This document shows positions 7,382-11,158 of a stretch of DNA of 11,158 nucleotides, piece after piece. Under the pieces are notes generated by a model. The model did no database searches, was not told the DNA's origin, and was given only the letters and a program-made list of their open reading frames with translations. The stretch is from assembly GCA_028688235.1 (NCBI GenBank), contig JAQTYP010000070.1, forward strand, positions 1-11,158. The letters run 5' to 3'. Position numbers and translations under genes: made by a program. The number at the start of each line of letters is the position of its first letter. Within the stretch, counting starts at the first letter, position 1. The DNA comes from Methylomonas sp. Lineage in GTDB: Bacteria; Pseudomonadota; Gammaproteobacteria; Methylococcales; Methylomonadaceae.

Positions 7382-8209
7382 ATGATTACAGGCGCACTTC
7401 GCAACCAAATCGACCAACTCTGGGAAAAATTCTGGACCGGCGGCATTACTAATCCGTTGACCGTTATCGAACAAATTTCCTTCCTGATGTTCGCCAGGCT
7501 TTTGGACATTCAGGAAACCAACAACGAGCGCATGGCCGCGCGTTCCGGTAAACCGTTCAAACGCTTGTTTCCAGAAACCTCGGAAGGCCAGTTGCTGCGC
7601 TGGCAAAACTTCAGAAACCTGTCCGGCAAAGCCATGCTCCAGCATGTCAAAACCAAGGTATTCCCGCATTTTGCTCGTGTTACCTTGGCCGAAACCGATT
7701 TTGGCGAATATATGCGCGACGCCGATCTGGAAATCAAAAGCGAATCCCTGCTGACCATCGCAGTGGAAATGATCGAAAAACTGCCGCTGACTCAAGGCGA
7801 CACCAAAGGCGATCTCTACGAATATTTGTTGTCCAAACTGACCACCGCTGGCATAAACGGGCAATTTCGTACCCCACGCCACATCATCGATTTGATGGTG
7901 GCGATGGTTGATATCAAACCCAATGAAACCTTATGCGATCCAGCCTGCGGTACCGCAGGCTTTCTGGCCCGCAGCATGGAATACCTGAACCGTACTCATA
8001 CCTCGCCGGATGCCTTGCATCAGGACGAGGAAGGCAACGCTGTTTATGTCGGCGATTTGCTGGAGCCTTACCGTGAGCACATCAAGCACAACATGTTCTG
8101 GGGCTTTGATTTCGACACCACCATGCTGTGCGTGTCCAGCATGAACATGCTGCTGCACGGAGTCACCCACGCCAATATTCACTACCAGGACAGCCTCGAT
8201 GACCTGTAG
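7382..8209 (+). pseudogene. hsdM: Type I DNA methyltransferase HsdM, 3'-truncated
   Basis: The N-terminal 275 residues of an adenine-N6 methyltransferase subunit usually about 480-530 residues long. Present are the helical N-terminal domain (HsdM_N, about 5-140), GQFRTPRHIIDLMV leading into the methylase fold, SAM-binding motif I DPACGTAGF, and the GFDFDTTMLCVSSMNMLLHG segment. The frame ends at DSLDDL followed by TAG TAA, just before catalytic motif IV (NPPF/Y) would come. The target-recognition partner contacts and all of hsdS are missing, so it cannot methylate. The cut lies about 120 bp before the second long direct repeat. The start ATG 7382 has only a weak AGAAA upstream and probably relies on translation from vapC. 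Confidence 0.92.
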
Positions 8210-8249
8210 TAAATCTGTCACAGCCCAGGATATAAGCGACGTTGATTGT

Positions 8250-8267
8250 AGTAGGTTACAGTAGGTT
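8250..8267. promoter_or_regulatory. Tandem octamer, possible integrase arm-type sites
   Basis: AGTAGGTT occurs at 8250-8257 and 8260-8267, period 10, in the 120-bp stretch between the truncated hsdM and the second tRNA-Lys fragment. It mirrors the tandem decamer before the first fragment, though the sequence differs, as would be expected of sites for two different integrases. Confidence 0.3.
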
Positions 8268-8287
8268 TTCAAGTTTTGCGAACACCG

Positions 8288-8311
8288 TAAGTTATTGATT
8301 AATATAACTTA
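8288..8311. other. Inverted repeat next to the second tRNA-Lys fragment
   Basis: TAAGTTAT (8288-8295) and ATAACTTA (8304-8311) are perfect 8-bp inverted arms with an 8-base A+T-rich spacer. It ends 18 bp before the tRNA fragment. Binding of an excisionase or other accessory protein is possible; nothing proves it. Confidence 0.3.
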
Positions 8312-8329
8312 TTAAAAACCCGTTTGGCA

Positions 8330-8374
8330 CTTTTAATGCGATGGTCGTGCGTTCGAATCGCACACGACCCACCA
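8330..8374 (+). pseudogene. tRNA-Lys(UUU) 3' half, copy 2
   Basis: Identical to the fragment at 2593-2637: anticodon loop CTTTTAA, T arm, acceptor 3' strand and CCA. The five bases before it (TGGCA) could pair at four of five positions with TGCGA, but there is no D arm or 5' acceptor strand, so it is not a working tRNA gene. The intact tRNA-Lys target should lie outside the window. Confidence 0.88.
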
Positions 8375-8393
8375 TCAATTCGATATACAAATC

Positions 8394-8427
8394 AACCAGT
8401 TACTGAGAAATCAGAGCTGGTTTTTTT
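8394..8427 (+). terminator. Rho-independent terminator of the tRNA-Lys unit, copy 2
   Basis: Same hairpin (AACCAG/CTGGTT, inner CTGA-GAAA-TCAG) and T-run as at 2657-2690. It would stop any transcript running out of the hsd block. Confidence 0.75.
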
Positions 8428-8756
8428 GTGCCTGAAATTTGGCTTACGCGAGATTTACGCGAGATTTACGCGACTTAGCGTTATGCTCAGTTATGCTTCG
8501 TTGTGACGATGAATCACTATTCAGCCGATAGCAGCTTTCATTCGAATCAACCATTTGAGCCATCGATGATTGCAATCATCGGCGGCATCACTTAGCTCAG
8601 AACCTTTCTTTGCTTGCCATTGCCATTTTTCGATGCTCGATTGCAAATCACATCCCTTGCTTCGAAGATCACAAAGCTATAGCCAAACTTGGCATCGAGG
8701 CTGCACAAGCCTAAACTTGCTTTCGACATAAGCTTCCATTGGAAAGCGAGCATGGT

Positions 8757-9074
8757 ATGACGAAATCAATGATCTGGCACCGGATCACGCTATCCCATCA
8801 AGAATATGAATCTGGCGAATTGTATGTTCTTCAGGGAGCGTTTCATGCTGCTTATATCGCCAGAAATGGCCCCGAAGGTATGGCGATGTTTGGCTGCTGG
8901 GGTGATGATGATTGCTACTTTGTTTATATCAGCCCTCGATCAGTCCGACATGTTTTACCCTTACTAGAAGCGTATTCGGCAAAATCATGCGATATGCCAG
9001 AAATTTCTTGCTTGTCTTTGATATATGGAGATGAGTCAAGTCGCTCATGTTTCGAGGTTGAGTTCGAGGCTTGA
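8757..9074 (+). CDS. Small orphan protein, 105 aa, function unknown
   Basis: I do not recognise a named family. The protein starts MTKSMIWHRITLSHQEYESG and has aromatic and glycine-rich strands in the middle (an AMFGCWGDDDCYFVYISPRS segment), suggesting a small soluble alpha/beta fold. No signal peptide or membrane segment is seen; four Cys residues are scattered and form no zinc-site pattern. I prefer ATG 8757, which has GGAAAGCGAG six bases upstream; a TTG at 8739 would add six residues but would overlap that site. The gene stands alone, with 180 bp of gene-free sequence before it (8578-8756) and 250 bp after it. Balanced composition and a clean frame suggest a real gene. Confidence 0.6.
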   Translation: MTKSMIWHRITLSHQEYESGELYVLQGAFHAAYIARNGPEGMAMFGCWGDDDCYFVYISPRSVRHVLPLLEAYSAKSCDMPEISCLSLIYGDESSRSCFEVEFEA

Positions 9075-9183
9075 TGCCGTTGCATGAAGAAGATGAGAAG
9101 GCAGCAGATAAAAAAGCAATTCGACTCTCCGCACTTAACCAACAAACAATGCCCCCCTTCCTGACAGTCGGGTTCCTTCAAAG

Positions 9184-9309
9184 TGGCTAATCAGCCAAAG
9201 CAAGAATCTAGGAACAGGGTTCAAAGCGGCCATTGGCGACCTCAACCAATCGGCCAAAAGCCGTCAATCGCTTCGTTCCACTAACAGCGGCTAAGAATCA
9301 AAAAGCCGC
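9184..9309. repeat. Cluster of hairpins in the 9075-9328 intergenic region
   Basis: Three hairpins follow one another: TGGCT/AGCCA (9184-9188, 9193-9197); GGCCATTGG paired with CCAAT-C-GGCC around a nine-base loop (9228-9255, one bulged C); and GCGGCT/AGCCGC (9287-9292, 9304-9309). Such G+C-rich clusters often belong to dispersed intergenic repeat families. No open frame in the 254-bp gap is convincing. Confidence 0.45.
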
Positions 9310-9328
9310 CGCCTAGCGTTGGAATTGT

Positions 9329-9742
9329 TTACTGAACCGCGACATAGATGCTCTCGCAAATCTGAGTGATATAGGTCAGCGATTGGTTTACGTCGGATCT
9401 GCTAATTGGCCAGCGCATGTTTGGAAAGCTGGGGTCAATGTCTGCTTCATGTGCGATCTTGTTTCGTCGGTCCACTATAAGCTTAAGGCGAGTTTTGACA
9501 TCTTGTTCAGGTATGGATAGTTGTAGAGCGACGTTCTGCCATAGCTTCACGTCAGAGAAGAGACGTATGGCCTCTGCGATCTTATCGGGCTGTTGGAATA
9601 ACAAATAACTGTGCCGCTCGCGAACGTCGGCCTCAAACCAACCACACGTGCCGCTGTTGCTTGAGAGTACTGAGTCCATTGCAACACGGTACTTAAGAAA
9701 CGCCGGGGTTGGTGGGCGTTGACGCTCGAATACAGCAACCAT
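9329..9742 (-). CDS. HEPN-domain protein (RiboL-PSP-like), 5' end missing
   Basis: From the ATG at 9742 the protein has 137 residues. The C-terminal half carries DRRNKIAHEAD, the Rx4H signature (Arg93, His98) of HEPN ribonuclease domains, known from abortive-infection and toxin systems. WFEADVRERHSYLLFQQPDKI and the conserved run before the motif suit RiboL-PSP-HEPN-type proteins; the exact subfamily is uncertain. The frame stays open upstream to a TAA at 9854-9856, and residues there (LLDLGVSALDYYIHEVTVLG) look like a genuine HEPN first helix, yet contain no ATG, GTG or TTG start. The gene has therefore probably lost its N-terminus between about 9800 and 9853, and may be inactive. No cognate antitoxin such as MNT is next to it. 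Confidence 0.65.
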   Translation of the reverse strand: MVAVFERQRPPTPAFLKYRVAMDSVLSSNSGTCGWFEADVRERHSYLLFQQPDKIAEAIRLFSDVKLWQNVALQLSIPEQDVKTRLKLIVDRRNKIAHEADIDPSFPNMRWPISRSDVNQSLTYITQICESIYVAVQ

Positions 9743-10150
9743 TCCAAGTACCGTAACTTCGTGAATGTAGTAATCAAGGGCACTTACGCCAAGATCAAGG
9801 AGTTGCTTTCCAATGTTGGTGGCACATATACTAATAGTAAGAGCCTTAGTAAGTTAAATGACCAGCAAAGGATGATTGTCATAGCTAGCTTTGCTGGACT
9901 GCCTGTTAAAAATGTTTACAACAAACGGGCTATAAATAGATTTAGAAAAGAAATCAAACATAAAACCAATATCGATATTTTTCTGCCTGAAGATATTGCC
10001 TTAGTTGGATCGAAACTGACAAGCTCAAGAAAGCTGATCGACAACAATATTAAATACAATTCGAATAAAGAGCTTGTTATGAAAATGTATGAATATCAAT
10101 TTTCAGGAAACCTTCCAGTAACCTCGGATATTTCTGACTTGAATGGATAA
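9719..10150 (+). CDS. Unrecognised A+T-rich open frame, possibly a remnant
   Basis: Open frame of 143 codons from a TTG. Its first 30-45 codons run antisense to the HEPN frame (to about 9853) and are probably not real coding. From about 9830 the sequence is much more A+T-rich and reads as a plausible Lys/Asn-rich soluble protein (LNDQQRMIVIASFAGLPVKN). No family is recognised. There is no good ribosome binding site; an internal ATG follows at SKLNDQQRM. It may be the 3' part of a gene whose beginning was lost at the junction with the HEPN gene, or chance. It ends convergently 30 bp from the end of umuC. Confidence 0.35.
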   Translation: MTLEYSNHSKYRNFVNVVIKGTYAKIKELLSNVGGTYTNSKSLSKLNDQQRMIVIASFAGLPVKNVYNKRAINRFRKEIKHKTNIDIFLPEDIALVGSKLTSSRKLIDNNIKYNSNKELVMKMYEYQFSGNLPVTSDISDLNG

Positions 10151-10179
10151 GTCAATAGTTCAATATTTCAAGACAGACT

Positions 10180-11032
10180 TCAAATTTGAATTGTCCACAG
10201 TTCTTTGATGCTAGTCGTGTAAGACGGTGACTTGAACTGCTGCCGCATATGCCAGCGTGTGCTAATGGCCTCGCTGGCATACCGGATCGCTTGTTTGCCA
10301 TGTCTTCGATTAATGTCGTCCAGGGCTGCCATGAGCTTGTCAGAGCGTGCGTTATGATCGGTATCGAACAAGGACGTTTGAACCACGCCCTCTGCCCACA
10401 AATCGGGTAACAGGACGCCGGCTTTTTGATAGTGAAAGCCAGACCGATAAATACGCTTTAGTCCTTGTAGAGCGGCAGCCACCATCTTACTCGAATCATT
10501 AGTCGGAACTTCGAAGGTTGTAGTCGCGCTATTACTATACTGAGGATTTGTGTCGAACGGACTGGTCTGGATAAACACCAGCAATGCGTGAGTCGCTAAA
10601 CCTTGTTGCCGGCACTTTTCGGCAGACCGGGTGGCAAAGTGCGTAATGGCTGCACGCAGATCGTCAAATTCGGTCAGTTTCTCCCCAAAACTTCTGGAGG
10701 TCATGATTTGTTTCTTGGGTGCCGGCATCTCTTCCAAGGCGATACAGGAAACGCCTCTCACCTCGTCAACAATTCTCTCCATCACCACACCAAACTGCTG
10801 TCGTAATCGTTTGGGATCAGCATCCTTTAGGTCTAAGGCATGTTGAATGCCGATTTGATTCAGTCTGTCCTTCCAACGCCTCGATATACCCCAGACGTCA
10901 TCAAGCGGGACTGTTTTTAATACCGCATCGGGGTTTTCGATAGAGCGCCAATCCAACACCGCTCCTTGTCGAGACCTGCCGCTTTTCGCCAATCTGTTTG
11001 CTAACTTAGCCAAGGTCTTGGTGGGCGCAATG
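10180..11032 (-). pseudogene. umuC: umuC, 5' part removed by an insertion sequence
   Basis: C-terminal two thirds of the Y-family translesion DNA polymerase UmuC, about 284 codons against the usual 420 or so. Codons start at IAPTKTLAKLANRLAK, part of the palm/fingers end. They continue through the thumb (VWGISRRWKDRLNQIGI, LRQQFGVV) and the little finger (SRSFGEKLTEFDDLRAAI), and end with the DUF4113-like tail (KSPSYTT). The N-terminal palm with its catalytic Asp and Asp-Glu residues is absent, and umuD is not seen, so there is no polymerase activity. In the upstream direction the reading meets TAG across the junction with the insertion sequence at 11032/11033. A TTG at 11013 could give a 277-residue peptide but is just a conserved internal Leu codon. 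The missing half is expected beyond the insertion sequence. Confidence 0.92.
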
Positions 11033-11158
11033 CAGGGCTACCTCATTAAAAAATCAGTGTCAAAATAGAAAAATCGACAACAGACGCACCAGATGGCTTG
11101 ATAAATGAAATCGGAAGAAATGGATTTTTTAGATGTCTTTGGACAATTGGACGATCCC
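11033..11158 (+). mobile_element. ISAs1-family-like insertion sequence, left end
   Basis: umuC similarity stops at 11032 and new sequence begins with CAGGGCTACCTCATTAAA, the kind of terminus seen in ISAs1-type elements. A transposase start follows 72 bases inside. The right end, inverted repeat partner and target duplication lie outside the window. Confidence 0.65.
11105..11158 (+). CDS. ISAs1-family-like transposase, N-terminal fragment
   Basis: Only the first 18 codons are in the window: MKSEEMDFLDVFGQLDDP. The 'F-x-x-LxDPR' opening is typical of ISAs1-family DDE transposases, which usually run about 370-380 residues. The ATG at 11105 has no strong ribosome binding site. The family call rests on this short stretch and the CAGGGC end of the element. 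Confidence 0.6.
   Translation, partial: MKSEEMDFLDVFGQLDDP

Larger units (their letters stand above)
8330..8577 (+). repeat. Long direct repeat copy 2 (attachment-site-like)
   Basis: Direct repeat of 2593-2830: 133 bp identical, then an 11-bp tandem duplication (CGAGATTTACG) found only here, then a tail of roughly 80-85% identity to about 8577. Recombination between the two copies would remove a 5737-bp circle carrying the sigma-54 remnant, hsdR, vapBC and the broken hsdM. Confidence 0.9.

Noticed and set aside
8324..8506. A 60-codon frame across the second repeat
   Set aside because: It runs through the tRNA fragment and terminator; its sequence is explained by those elements.
9276..9325. 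Integron attC-like site (CTAAC on the left, GCGTTGG on the right, hairpin between)
   Set aside because: The outer boxes do not fit the RYYYAAC/GTTRRRY consensus at several positions and the stem has large asymmetric gaps; no integron integrase or cassette array is visible.
10179..10190. 12-bp palindrome TTCAAATTTGAA at the end of umuC
   Set aside because: It overlaps the umuC stop region, lacks a T-run or G+C-rich stem, and is short enough to be chance in A+T-rich sequence.
10603..10943. Short plus-strand frames opposite umuC
   Set aside because: The minus strand clearly encodes UmuC here; the plus frames are by-products of its codon usage.
1..11158. CRISPR array
   Set aside because: No regularly spaced repeat-spacer pattern was found; the repeats present are pairs or short tandems.

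Overview
The window looks like an accessory, island-type region of a proteobacterial chromosome. A gammaproteobacterium, perhaps of the methanotroph type, is my guess from gene style only; no housekeeping gene is present to fix the taxonomy. It is a patchwork of toxin-antitoxin, restriction-modification and other defence-type genes, many broken, joined by repeats and insertion junctions.

Left part (1-2592). A very A+T-rich minus-strand gene for an unrecognised 334-residue protein lies between two 34-bp near-identical direct repeats (75-108 and 1357-1390). A plus-strand type II toxin-antitoxin pair follows: a UPF0175-type antitoxin and a DUF3368-type PIN toxin, with an inverted repeat just upstream that could be its own operator.

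Middle part (2593-8577). Two copies of a roughly 240-bp direct repeat, the first 133 bp identical, each begin exactly at the anticodon loop of a tRNA-Lys(UUU) gene. Each carries the 3' half of that tRNA, its terminator and a diverged tail. They have the form of integrase attachment sites or island ends, although no integrase gene is in the window. Between them is one tight plus-strand gene block: the C-terminal remnant of a sigma-54-dependent regulator, an apparently intact type I restriction subunit (hsdR), a VapB/VapC pair, and an hsdM methyltransferase cut off just before its catalytic NPPF/Y motif. No hsdS is present. The block has lost its head at the left repeat and its tail shortly before the right repeat, so the restriction-modification system cannot work from these genes alone.

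Right part (8578-11158). A small orphan gene, an intergenic stretch with several hairpins, a minus-strand HEPN-domain gene without a normal start, an A+T-rich plus-strand open frame facing it, and the C-terminal two thirds of umuC (translesion polymerase V) on the minus strand. umuC is interrupted at 11032/11033 by the left end of an insertion sequence whose transposase start resembles the ISAs1 family; that gene runs out of the window.

Themes: three RNase-type toxin folds (two PIN, one HEPN) in about 8 kb, a toxin-antitoxin pair nested inside a restriction operon, and several recombination boundaries that can be placed to within a few bases.
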